64,000 bases of DNA from contig VXAZ01004632.1 in the NCBI GenBank assembly GCA_013399875.1, positions 3,469-67,468 on the forward strand, written 5' to 3'. Made by a program: the position numbers and the translations under genes. The stretch is from Gymnorhina tibicen (taxonomy: Eukaryota; Chordata; Aves; Passeriformes; Artamidae). The notes beneath the pieces were generated by a model, which was given only the letters and a program-made list of their open reading frames with translations, searched no databases and was not told where the DNA came from. Each line of letters begins with the position of its first letter. Position 1 is the stretch's first letter. This document shows positions 39,974 through 52,000 of this stretch, in pieces.

Positions 39974-41217
39974 ACAGAATCACAGAATCAAGTAGGTTGG
40001 AAAAGACCTTTGAGATTATCAAGTCCAATCTATGACCTAACACCACCTTGTCAGCAAGACCACAGCACTAAATTCTCACATCCAGTCTTTTCTTAAATGC
40101 TTCCAGAGATGGTGACACCACCTCCCTGGGCAGCCCATTCCAACGCCCATTCTCTCTTTCTGTGAAGAACTTCTTCCTGACGTCAAACCTGAAACTCCCC
40201 TGGCAGAGCTTGAGGCTGTGTCCTCTTGTCTGTCGCTGGTTGCCTGGGAGAAGAGACTGACCCTCACCTGGCTGCAGCCTCCTGTCAGGCAGGTGTAGAG
40301 TGCGGTAGGATCTCCCCTGAGCCTCCTTTTCTCCAGACTAAACATCCCCAGATCCCTCAGATGCTCCTCACAGGACTTGTGCTCCAGACCCTTCACCAGC
40401 TCCATTGCCTTTCTCTGGACACACTCCAGCACCTCAATGTCCTTCCTGGGAGCCCAGAACTGAACACGGATTTGAGGTTTGGCCTCACCAATGCCCAGTA
40501 CAGGGGCACAATCCCTGCCCTGGTCCTGCTGGCCACACCATTGCTGATACAGGCCAGGATGCCATTGGCCTTCTTGGCCGCCTGGGCACACCCTGGCTCA
40601 CGTTCAGTCGCTGTCACCAGCACCCCCAGGTCCTTTTCCACTGGGCAGCTTTNTGATCCCTGGGGGGCACCGCTAGTGACTGGTCCCCAGCTGGATGCAG
40701 CACCACTCCCCACCACTCCCCAGGCCTGGCCATCCAGCCAGTTCTTAACCCAGTGAATAGTGCACCTATCCAAGCAAAGCCACGGGCTGCCAGCCTCTCC
40801 AGCAGAATGCTGTGGTAGACAGTATCAAGGGTTTTGCTGAGGTCCTGGTAGACAACATCCACATCCTTTCTCACATCCACCAGGCAGGTCACCTGGTCAT
40901 AAAATGAGATCAGGTTGGTCAGGCAGGATCTGCCCCTCCTAAATCTATGCTGGCTGGGTCTGATCCCTCAGCCATCCTTTAAGTACTGTATGATCACACT
41001 CAAGATGATCTATTCCATAACCTTGCCAGGCACTGAGGTTAGGCTGACAGGCCATAGTCCCCCAGAGCCCTTCTTATGGATGGGTGTCACACTGGCCTGA
41101 TTACAGTCATCTGGAACCTTCTCTGTTAGCCAGGACTGATAACAGATGATGGAGAGTGGCTTGGCGAGCTCTTTGGCCACCTCTCCTCAGTACCTTTGGA
41201 TAGATCCCAGCTGAAAC
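39974..41217 (-). mobile_element. CR1 LINE, 5'-truncated, with partial reverse-transcriptase ORF2
   Basis: Read on the minus strand, the element runs from about 41217 to its 3' end at 39974, where TGATTCTGTGATTCTGT terminal repeats close it. Broken frames spell CR1 reverse transcriptase in order: AKELAKPLSII-like text, SHPSIRRA-like text, DVVYQDLSKTLDTV (normally DFSKAFDTV), [58 protein letters not shown] and LFSQATSDR. The FADD catalytic box and surroundings, which should sit between PQGS and EKDLG, are absent, and a single N lies exactly there. There are also frameshifts and stops, so it cannot be active. This is the one large element in the same orientation as MAST4. Confidence 0.95.
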
Positions 41218-44200
41218 TTAACAGGACATTTAGATACCTGTACGTATAGACTGGCATTTAAAAGGCTGTCACAAACCAGAACAAGTCCAACCATAGCAAA
41301 AGGGGGCATACGCCAGAGACACAGATTTATTGAAGTCATCAAGCTACCTGCACCAGTCTATGGAATCCCTTAGGAAACATTCAGCAGAAGCATCCAAGAT
41401 TATTTAGAATATAAAGGAGGTCATGACTACCAAGCAAACATCTGCTGCTGGTCACCTCTGCTCTGTGCACTGCTGTACAACCAGCAACACTTCCAAGTAT
41501 CACTCCTGATATGAAAGAGACCCTGCAATGAGGCTGGGATCAAGATGTGTAAATGAAAGAAGTCAAAGATCCCTACTAGCGTAAAAAGCTCTAGGAGAGC
41601 TACTCTTCCCTACTAGGAGAAAAAAGCTAACAATAATCATCTCAACCTTGTTACAGCCTACTAAGAATGAACATGGTTTAACTCAGATCCCTTCTTGCTG
41701 TTTTTAACACAGCCAACTTTGGTTTTGTTGCATTATATTACCATAGGTGAGAAGTTCATTTTCTTCTAAAAACAAACAGATAAAATATTTCTTAATACTG
41801 TTCACTCACTGATCGGTATAGCTTTTCTGGAAAAAGAAGCAATTGTCTTATGAGAACTCTGTCAGAAAAAGCAGTGCATGGTAACAAGATGCATCTTCTA
41901 ACCAAAACAGGAAATTCTGCAAGCTGACATTTAGAAACGAGTATTATTCTTCCCCTATAGAGTGTGGCAAATAGCCATAACATGACTCATATGTGATACC
42001 GATGCAGCCAATTATGGAAACACAAATCAGTAGGAAAGAGTAAGCCAAATCAACTCTAGTAATAAGTGTACCAAGCAATGAAGGACTTTTTCTTCTTCTT
42101 GCATATTTTCTTGCAAGGGGTGTGGAAAGGGGTGACAAATCCAGGCACTCTAGAAGGAACAGATTCACTTTCCGTTCTTTGTGACTGAGCAAGAAGTCAA
42201 ACTCTCTCCGTTTACATTTAATTACTTAAATTTTGCTGTACACACAATCTACTATGCTATTTTAAACCACACATAGCTAGATATTTGATTTCTGACACGG
42301 TTTGACAATGTTTTGTAAGGACGGTCATCAGTTTTACGCATGCACTGAAACAAACTAAAGACTATTTATTTCATTTTGAGTTGGCTTCATTTTTTTCTGG
42401 TTTTAAGTCTCAAGTTTTAAAGCCTCAAAATGTTAAATTCCTCAGGAATGGTAATTAGCCATTGGTAATTTTTGCTCATGTAAAATAAAAATGTATAAAG
42501 AAGGGACTTTTTAAATAATTAAACTCCCTTCCTGAGCAATAAAAGAAATAACTGATTCCCAAATATATTTAATTGAACCTACTGCTGTTTCAAATTCAAT
42601 TTTTCTTTAATTGGTAACTGTAGTACATGTGAATTATTAACCAGCAATCCCCAAGAACAGGATATAAAATAAAAAGAGAAAAGGCTTCCAATGTAGCTGG
42701 AAGATAAACTCGCTTTTTTCAAGACACTCTGTAGAATTCTCCTGCTGTGCTGCTTTTTTTACTACCATCTACCTGAAGTTCTGCTGGAAGGTTTCCTCTA
42801 AGGAGCCCAAGAAATCAGTTTGAGGATGACGGTATTATGGGACTTGCCTTCTCTGAAATGTTAAAGATCTTTAGAAGGGCTACAGGCACAAGAATCTGTG
42901 ACTTCTAAAGAAGCTGAAGAGTAAGCAAGAACTTTTTAGAGACACGTCTTCTAATATGTAACTGTGACGCCAAGATCTGCTTCCCCATTAACCCGTAAAG
43001 ACAAGACACGAATGAGTCAGAGATAATTCCAAGAAGGCACACGGAAAACTGTTTAACGCCAGCTGTGCAAAGCACATAGTATGTCTGCATATGCAACGTT
43101 CTAGAACAGCAAGTGACAACTACTCTACTACATTTTTAATGTTATGTTCTTAAGATGCCTACAGTTATTTCAGCTTTCCTGCGTTTAAACAAGGCTATTA
43201 CCCCAGTCACCAGCAAAATTATGTTAACTGCAGTCAGCACTATAGGCATTCAGTGCTATTCCAAATCTGATGCTGCTCATTATTTACCCAAAAATGCTGA
43301 TGAACAGACATACTACTTTGGCAGTTGCCAGCCCTTGCTTCAGAAATACACCAGTCTTCTTTGTACAGCCTGAACAGCAAGTGACCAAGGTACTTCTGAT
43401 ACCATTGCGTTTTGGGGTTTTTTTCTGTTTTTCAAACTGAAGCCCGCTGGATAAGAGGAGCTGGCATTTCAGCTCTTCTGGCTGTGGATCACCTCAGCTG
43501 AGATTGCAAAAGTCTATGAAGAACATGCAGAATGTGCATGAAGAAAAAAGGATGTTCGTGGCAAAAGGACTGCTCCATAGGTCCAACAATATCCTAACTA
43601 TCCTAACACAACACAACACACAGAACTTTACCCCATTGCCAGAAAGGTGTTTCTGCTATTTTTTGGAACAGTTCCCCAGGCAAAGAAATGCACAACTAAA
43701 ACTTGAGAAAAGCTGAGCCCCAAACATATGCATAAACTTACTGTTCATCTCCTCACCAAACACACATCCTCAGAGCACCAATCCATCCTTTAAGCAGCAG
43801 TAACACCAGCACTTGCTGCTGCTGCTGCTACAGTTACTCAGCAGTCCACTTGGTTAACACTGCATACCACAACAAAGAAGAAGGTATGCCACTTGGTACT
43901 ACATGACAATGTGAACAAAGGATGCTTTTTCCTAGCTCTTCATTTAAAATATTACAGGAAAACTGTAGTAAAAAGACAAGCAGAAGAAGCAAAGCAGGCA
44001 GGGATTGCTCTATAGAGGGTTATCACTTGCAGGGGAGAGCTCATAACTGTTTCCCAGAGAGACTTGGGAGCTGTCATGTTAAGCTGAAGCATTATGAACG
44101 TGCCGTGCTAAGAGAGCTGCCTACCAGGGAGAAAGCCAAAACTCAGCCGTGGTCCAGCCAGGCAGCAGAGGCAGCCAAAACAGATGCCAGCATTCCCAAT

Positions 44201-44594
44201 CACCAGCTGCAAAGCAGCAGAAGCAACCAAGGCAGTGTCTGGGCAGGAGGCACAGCATGAAATCACGCTTGACTAACACCCACCCCTGGCACAGAAGAAA
44301 GTACCCACCAAGCTCACATCTATTTTTAAAAAACAGTTCTCGTAGTAAGGAGGAGAAAGAAGCACAGTCATCCTGCATATCAAGTGAAGACATTTTTAAT
44401 TAGATAAAATGTTGAAATGTCTAAGTTCAAGACATCAAATTGGCTTCCTATCTTAAGCAGCGAGTATCCTGTGAGGAGATTCCTCTTCCTTTCCTATTTC
44501 CTCTGAGAAACATTCATCAGCTTCTACTTAAAGCAACAGGAAGTTGTTAAATATTTAGATACATCTTATCTAACCATTTTTTCTAGTTCAGATT
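41218..44594. other. Plain intronic sequence
   Basis: AT-rich intron. A short (TGC)n run of five units lies at 43814-43829. Frames around 43.9-44.4 kb are lysine- and serine-rich chance frames. No gene is recognised. Confidence 0.6.
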
Positions 44595-45236
44595 TGTCCT
44601 GGGGTGACTGTATGATACTGTATTCCCTATCGTCTGCCCTATGCCAGACATGAATCCTATGCCTTTCTTTGTCTTTAAGCTGGGTCCAAGAGAAAGGGAA
44701 AAAAAAACCGAGCAGTTTTGTGTTCAAGGACACAGGTACACACTCCCCTGTGTTCCTGCAGTGGCGGAGCGGAGGAAAGTACCTTCCTGCTTTTCCCAGC
44801 TCTTGGCTCTTTTTCTCAGGAGAGAGACAGAGAGAGTTAAAACTCCTTGCTTTTTAGCCAGTCTGCTAGCTGAGGCAAGTTTTTCCCTGGGACTCTGGCT
44901 TCTTCTTCTCTTCTGGACTGTTGAGGAACACCAGAACATCATCTGGGGCCCAGAGGGGCCCACGCGGAACCCCAGCTCCAGAGAGGAGAAAGCCATACCC
45001 ACAAAGGACTCTGAAATCTACCCAGGTTCTCTACACAGCGAGAGGTTTTATTATTTAGCATTATTTTTTTTTCCCCATGTCTGCATGCACTTTACTTGTT
45101 AAATAAATAGGTTTTTTTCCCTTTCCTCCAAGGAAAATTCTTTCCGAACCTGGTGGGGGAGGGGTGGCTGTAACCTGCCTTCCATCAGAGGCTGTTCATT
45201 TTGGATGTTCCTCCGAATTTGTCTCAAACCGGGACA
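44595..45236 (+). mobile_element. Solo LTR of an endogenous retrovirus
   Basis: The block begins TGTCCTGGGG and ends AACCGGGACA, so its termini are inverted repeats (TGTCCYGG). AATAAA lies at 45103-45108, followed by a T-rich stretch and a 130-base U5-like end, correct for plus orientation. Length is 642 bases. No internal retroviral gene is attached. Flanks show no clean 4-6 base target-site duplication. The 153-codon frame within it is LTR sequence read through and not a gene. Antisense to MAST4. Confidence 0.8.
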
Positions 45237-47520
45237 GTCTGGACACAATTATGCAGGAATGAAGCAGTTGCTGATGTACCACCAGAGAGCACTAATCTAC
45301 GGAAGTTGTGCAGGAGCAGCCCTTTTTAGTCAACACGGAACAGACCAACTCATTTGATTAGTCATTAGTTAATAAAATAACATGTGAACACATGGCCCCA
45401 CAAGCATAGTACTCTAAAGGATTTACCCACCAGCCTGTTCCCACTTTACCTGTCCACAAAAAGATGGCAAGTTTGAATGTCACTATGATCCCTGTTACAG
45501 GTCTTCTATACAGACACACAACACAAAAGCAGATGAACCTGGGAGGGGAAGGACAGGACAGTCAATGCAGTGCCTTCAAGAAGAGGGACATGCTCTAAAA
45601 CTGCTCTACTTTGAACAGAACTTTGGCAATTCAATTACAGAAGTATCATTTGACTTTTAATCTAGAGGCATCCTCCAGTACAGGAGAAAATCACTTTATG
45701 TTTGACAGTAAAAAGCCACTCCGCTGGAGAGTTTTGAATTTGGAAGAGAAGGAAAATATAATGAAAGCATGGCCACTCCACAGGAGACTGCTCCTACTTT
45801 TTCCATTCAGAAGACTACAATGTGATTTCTGAAGTTCTGAGTAACAGGGAAAAAAAAGAATGTCTTCTGAGGGTAAATTCTTCAAACTCCCATATCTCAG
45901 CTTTTGATATGACTCCATATTCAGCTATAATCAGCACTAATATTTTAGAGATAATTAAATTTATACAGATTAATTTCTAATCTCTTCTAGGGATGGGAAG
46001 GGAGTTAAAATTTTTGCTTTGCATTATGCTCACGTAGGATAATATTTCTAAAGGGGTAATTTTCACTTTAACTGACAAACCCATGATGCCTTTTAACCTT
46101 CCTTTACAGAATGTACATAAATATACTTTAAAGCCAAAAAAAAGGCATCTACATGTGTTAATCAGTGAGTCAATTTCTAGCCTGAATCACTGTGTTACAA
46201 AATTGCAACCAAGTGTTTTCCTGAAACTCTGTCATCATGTATGGATTGCACACTGGTCACTAAAGTACCTTTTATCTTGATTTTATAATCCTTGAGGGAT
46301 ACATGGGAGAAAACACTAACAACATCCTGCATGTTTTTTTCAGTTTCAGTTATTTAATGAGCATTGTGCCTTCAAGGTAAAAACCAGATGAATATTTTCA
46401 CTGAGCACAATAACCATCCTGTGATTTCATCTTCCTACAGAAATTCTTTATCCTGCATTATTTACCCCAAGCACTTCTTGTAAGTTACTTAGCACTGCTA
46501 AAAATTCAAAAGGTTACACTTATCTGCTGCCCAGCATTCACTGAACAGTATTTTGGCATGTGACCACTTATTGTGCCCAACTAAGCATCACAGAAATTGT
46601 CTTGCTTGATTCAATATAAAGTTGTAACTTGGACTGAATTTTTGCTAGCTGTATTTTTTAAAACATGATGGGTTTAGAAACCTACTCAGTCAATCTCTGA
46701 AGAATAAAAAAAGTGCTAGAAGAAGAGGCTGTAACAAAATAAATTAAATCAGCTGTATGAGCTCATAAAATTCAAGTTGCTTACAGACACCTGAACATGT
46801 TCAGACTAAAGACAGACATTCCAAAATTACTCTTTTAGGTAAGAGACCTAAGATACAAGAGTGGTGAAGAAAGGGGAAGAAAACAAATTGCTTTTTTACT
46901 GCATCACTTCAAGAGCTCTCAACTTTAAAATATGTCCATTGCCTATAGCAGCGTCTTAATTACACAAAATAAAGTCTCATCATCAAGCCTTTTGTAAAGT
47001 ATTTCCAAACTTTCTGAAATTTCTACAGTAACTAAACCAAATGTATAACACATTACTATGGCACAATATCACCTGGGGGATGAAACCACACTACTGGGCT
47101 GGTATAGTCACAATCTGAAGGGTGAAGCAATCTCATTTACCATCTATTCCTTCAAGTAACCAGTCACTGAAGCATATGTTTAAAGTTCTTTTACAATTCT
47201 CACTTCTCTCTAGTTTAGACAGCACAGAGAATATACGGAAAATCACTAAATCTCTGCTTTCTCCCAGTACTAAAGTTTTCTTCAGCATTTAGACTTCAAG
47301 AACCTTGCAGCTTCTCTCATCTTCCTTCTCTCCTTTTATATTTAGAGCACAGGTTTGATGTTTTCACTTTTCAGCTTTGGTTTTTTCCCTTCCACATCTA
47401 GCACCACAGTAGAAGTCCACCTCTCTTCCCTCACTGTTGGTATCTGGGGGGGTGTTCTGGTGGGGTGCTAAGACCTCCCGAAACCGACTGCAGCAGAAAG
47501 TCGCTCAGCAGCCACTGCAT
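45237..47520. other. Plain intronic sequence
   Basis: AT-rich intron, no recognisable gene or repeat. Confidence 0.6.
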
Positions 47521-47668
47521 CCACACAGACACAGACACACAGACACACAGACAGACAGACACACAGACACACACACACAGACACACACACAGACACACAC
47601 ACAGACACACACACAGACACACAGACACACACACAGAGACACACACACACACAGGCACAGACACACGN
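47521..47668. repeat. CA/CAGA minisatellite ending at an assembly N
   Basis: About 147 bases built from ACACACACAC units punctuated by AGAC form a loosely repeated 10-16 base pattern. A single N lies at 47668. The VCVCVS open frames on the other strand are translations of the repeat. Allele length is probably not resolved in this assembly. Confidence 0.95.
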
Positions 47669-47945
47669 TGGGAAGGGCACCAGGGACCAAAGACCTCGGA
47701 AGATGGAAAGTTCCAGCCTATATATGGCGTCCGGGAAAGCATCGGGGACAGGGGCGGTACATAGGCGGGATGAGGGTACAGGAGCTAGTACCGAGTGGGA
47801 AAATCTGAGGGAGTGGCAGCGAACAAGGTCCAATGGGAGAGTGGGGAAGGGAGAATTTTCTAGGGAAGGAACAGGTAAGGTATAAAGGAGCGGGGAGGCC
47901 AACTGGGGAAGCAGAACTGGGATACATCTTGCGTAATGAAACAGC
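47669..47945. other. G-rich segment after the minisatellite, unidentified
   Basis: Around 270 bases of purine- and CpG-containing sequence (for example GGCGTCCGGGAAAGCATCGG) follow the N, unlike the AT-rich intron on either side. They include CCTATATATGGCG and GGTATAAAGGAGCGG, both TATA-like. I see no recognisable coding sequence. It could be part of a promoter, an old LTR, or sequence belonging to the repeat locus. Confidence 0.35.
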
Positions 47946-48979
47946 ATCCCAGGAAAGGTCCTCTTAAGTCACTCTAACCTAGAGAGGATTTCTATTATGG
48001 CCCTTGTATTATGGGCCCACTGGCCTCCACACCTCACTGTCATCTTCTTTGAGCTCCACTCAAGAGAAGCAACCCAAGAAACACCTGCACAGCTGCCCAC
48101 TTTCACTATATCAGGAGCCACTTTCTCATTCTGCTTGTTCAATGACCTGTCAGTGCCCCAGTGACAAAGACTTTAATGTCAGAACATAGAGAGGAAGGTG
48201 ACAGGTGAGACCACAATTCAAAGCAGTGCATGCATTTACATCAGACTCCCCGCACCTGACAGGAGTCATACACATACTCAGCTCTCCAAATCACTCCACT
48301 CCTGTGTGTGTGCCCCCATGTATAATGTTTCAGGAAATACTGTACTCAGCTTTTCCTTCTGTTTACAAGATTGATTCCAATTACAGGTAATCTTTGCTTG
48401 GCTTAGAGTTCTTTCAAATTAGAAGAATGGCAAGGGGTGAGGACACAGCCAGGTTTTCATATACCATAGGTCATCTAAATACGCAGGAGACTCATGTTAA
48501 CTAATTGACTAATATTCCTTGCAAATGAGCAGATGAACTCCTTGGTTTTACTTGTCTGAACAGAAAAACATGTCAAATCCTGAATCTGCTACACCTGAAA
48601 CAAATCGTAGCAGTAACTCAAATGTTACACAACCAAACGGCACCTAAAGTTAACATGAAGTTCTGTACCAGTATGGTGCTAGGACAGCTTGCAAAACTGA
48701 ATGAGGAGGTAACTCATTAAGATCAACATCGCATGTTCACTTCAAACAAGACTGCTATTTAAAAATAAAATAATTTTGCATAACTCAAACCCACAGGAGT
48801 CCTGAGCATGAAAAGCTCCACACAGAACACACTACCAACCGACAGATGTCATCCTATAGAAACACTTTTGGTTTCCTGAACTTAATATTGGACATTAACT
48901 CTTTAATGATGTACACTTCCCAAACACACAAATTAAAATAGAGACTTTGCTGGCAAGATAAGGCCAAGGCCACTTCGAC

Positions 48980-49045
48980 ATATAGTTGGAAACAGATGAT
49001 CTTCATGGTCCCTTCCAATACAAGTCATTTCAGGATTCTATGCTT
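48980..49045 (+). mobile_element. CR1 LINE 3' tail, small and decayed
   Basis: GATGATCTTCATGGTCCCTT followed by CCAATACAAGTCATTTCAGG and ATTCTATG resembles the last ~65 bases of a CR1 (GATGATCTTTGAGGTCCCTT in younger copies). Short and diverged. Confidence 0.55.
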
Positions 49046-52000
49046 TCATGTCCCATATAATATTTAAGTCAAACCTAAGTCACTGACTCTGAAGTTTTAC
49101 CTCCTTTAAGCTCCAGGCACCACAGCTCAGCCCAGGCCTACCTTCTAACAAGTAATAACACTTAAATGATTCCTTCACGTATCTGTTATCCTGTGAAAAC
49201 GTGGTCCTTTCTATATACATACCCACAAATTTTGCAGTCATACATATTTCCATCGGTAACATTTAAAACAGCCTCTCCTTCCAGTGTCACTAAACATGCA
49301 CCAGGCTTTACTGTTTGCCTTTTTACATGTTCACAGTATTAAGAAAATACCTTTATTACTGTAGCAACCACCATTTTATCTCTACAGATAAAGATGACAA
49401 AACAATTTGATCAGAATTTCTGGATGTAGGTGAATTTCCGAGAGCTGATCTGAATGACAGCTTCAGTAAAATCCACATTAGAAACTTCAGAATCAAAGCA
49501 GGACTTTCTCCAGTTTCAGGAAAATGCTTAATCCTAATTATCTCTTTAAACAATCATTAAGCAATAAATAGATTAAAAGAATTTACTACAAACTTAATTC
49601 TTCACGCCTTCTTTAACAAATCTTTCCAAGAGATGGAATCAAAATCTTTTTCATTTCATTAGCAGTAAGGCAGAATTCACTTAAAAAGAAATTTAAAAAG
49701 AAAACCAGATATTTTCAGGGCCTATTTTCTCTTTACTGCTAGAAAACAATTTGCATTGATAATGTAAATCACTGTTTCTGGTGTTATTTCACATTTAGCA
49801 TGATGGGACAGCATCACATTGCAGCAAAGTATCTTTTCTTTCTCCCATTCCCCATCTCTCTATTTGCATTAGGCAAATACTGTCTACCAAGAAAAAACTG
49901 AAATTAATACTCATTTTATAAAGGCAACTTAATTTCGGTACACTGTGGTGAAGAATAACATTAAATCATAGTAGGTTTTGGTTTCACAATTAAATCCTGT
50001 AGATGAGACACCAACACACATGAAAATTCCCTCAGTACTAGCATAAAGTTTACTAAGGCAGCTTTTACTACTTCCTTGAGAAAATTCATATATACAACAT
50101 TTCTGCAAGGAAGATTTCAATTTTGCATATAAGCTACTTCATTAAAAAACTGAAAAGCTACTTCACAAAATTTAGTCTGCCACAATCTTGACAATGGGCA
50201 AGGGAGGCTAGTTAGAGTCTATACAGGTTGTCTGTAGCAAAAGGTGCATGACCAAATGGATGTCAAGAGATCAATTTTCTGACCAGTTCTATAAGACTTG
50301 TTTCTACCTGGATTTTTCACAGAAGGAAGTGACCGACACAACAGAACTGAACAGTTTCCTGACATAATATTAATTTGTCTAAATCAAGGAAGCGACAGCA
50401 CCAGAAACCCCATGATGGCAGTAACAGTTAACTGCCAATGACTCCCCTCTGCAGTCTTAGCCTCATTCTTGGAAACATGTAAAAAATTTTTTTTTAATTA
50501 TTATTATTCCCAGTAATTATATTAAATCAACAACTTGTTCTACTCTGACAATAAATCAAGTACAGTATGAAGTGGGTTTAGAAGCACAGTTTCATTCACA
50601 ATTCCAGTGAGGTTTTATCACTAGATTATGGTTTTATTCTGGTACAATCCCTTGATCTCATCCCCTTAGCCTGAAAGTAGAACATTTGATTAAAAAGGAA
50701 GATAACTGAATTCAATCATACAGGACTGGATTAAAGATGCCTGAAAGTTAACCTAGCTAGGATTTTTTTTAATTAGTTTACATCAACAAGATCCTATATT
50801 TCATTCAGGTTTTTTACTAAGAATTTAAAAACTAGTTTCTTTGGCCTTTCACAGCTTATTCTGTATTTCCAGTGTTAGTAGAAATTACAAGTGCCCAGGT
50901 AAGAGCTGTAGTACATGATTAAAGCATTGCCATGATAATACGCTTAGCCTTGCACCATAATTATTATCTGAAAAAATTATTACCCCTAAGGTGAAACAAT
51001 TCTGGCTGTTAATTTTATATATAAGCTTTTAAACTGCACGCACACTTCAGGTGTGCAAGAGGTATGCAACAGGCTCACAGATCAATTCAGCTTGCTAGAA
51101 GAAATATACTTAAAAATGTTACTCAGGGTTTTGAGTTTTTCTTAAAAAATACAAATTACCTGCAAAACACAGCATTAGCAGGTTATATAGATGAAACCTT
51201 TTGGGCAACCCCAATTATTTCATACTGAGCAACCATACTCCAAGATGGAAAAAAGGAGTAGCAAAAGGATTCCTAAGCCTTTGCATGTGGCCAAAGACAC
51301 AAGGGGAGTGCATGCTTCCCATGCACGTACATGTACTGGCTGACGTAAACTACAGATTTACTAGTTTATAAACCTCAGCTTTGAGTCCCTGTAGATGTGG
51401 GCATTCAGATTCTCAACATTTTTACTGCCTGGAAGTAACATGATGAAGCCACAGCAGCAGCATTACAAAGTGGGCATTCACAGCCCTCAATCCTGCTGCA
51501 AAATCCACGCTGCACTGTGCTGGGACTTGGTGCCACACCCTCCCAGCCACAAATTATAGTGGTTCTTCACCACCACCAAAGACTTTTTCACCCTTTGTGT
51601 TATCAGAAAATGCCCTTTTGGTAATTCCCCCTTGCAGCTTTATCAAAGACTACTCCCCTTCTAGTGGCAGAGAAACTCATCTCAGAAACTATGACCTCAG
51701 CCCCGGCAGGCTGTCCAATCTTTTTGATGGGTTCCAGACACTGAATAATTTAAGCAGACAGTTTACACATTACAAGCTATACTAAGACTGAGCTTCACAT
51801 TTAAAGGCCTTCAAGGCTTGCACAAAATGCTTCAGAATACCAGAATACATAAAGTCCCCCTTTGTTTGACCTACTGGACACTCAACTGGACGCTGCACAT
51901 AGAACAGCTATGAATACAGTCACAGTCCCTTTCCCCAGCACAGGCAAATGGCCCCAAGGACCAAGCAGAACATCCAGAATTTCAGTATCACCTGAATTAA

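Noticed and set aside
40226..40756. 176-codon plus-strand frame
   Set aside because: Antisense shadow of the CR1 ORF2.
44641..45102. 153-codon plus-strand frame
   Set aside because: Lies wholly inside the LTR at 44595-45236.
47431..47947. Cys/Val-rich frames (VCVCVS)
   Set aside because: Translation of the CA/CAGA minisatellite.
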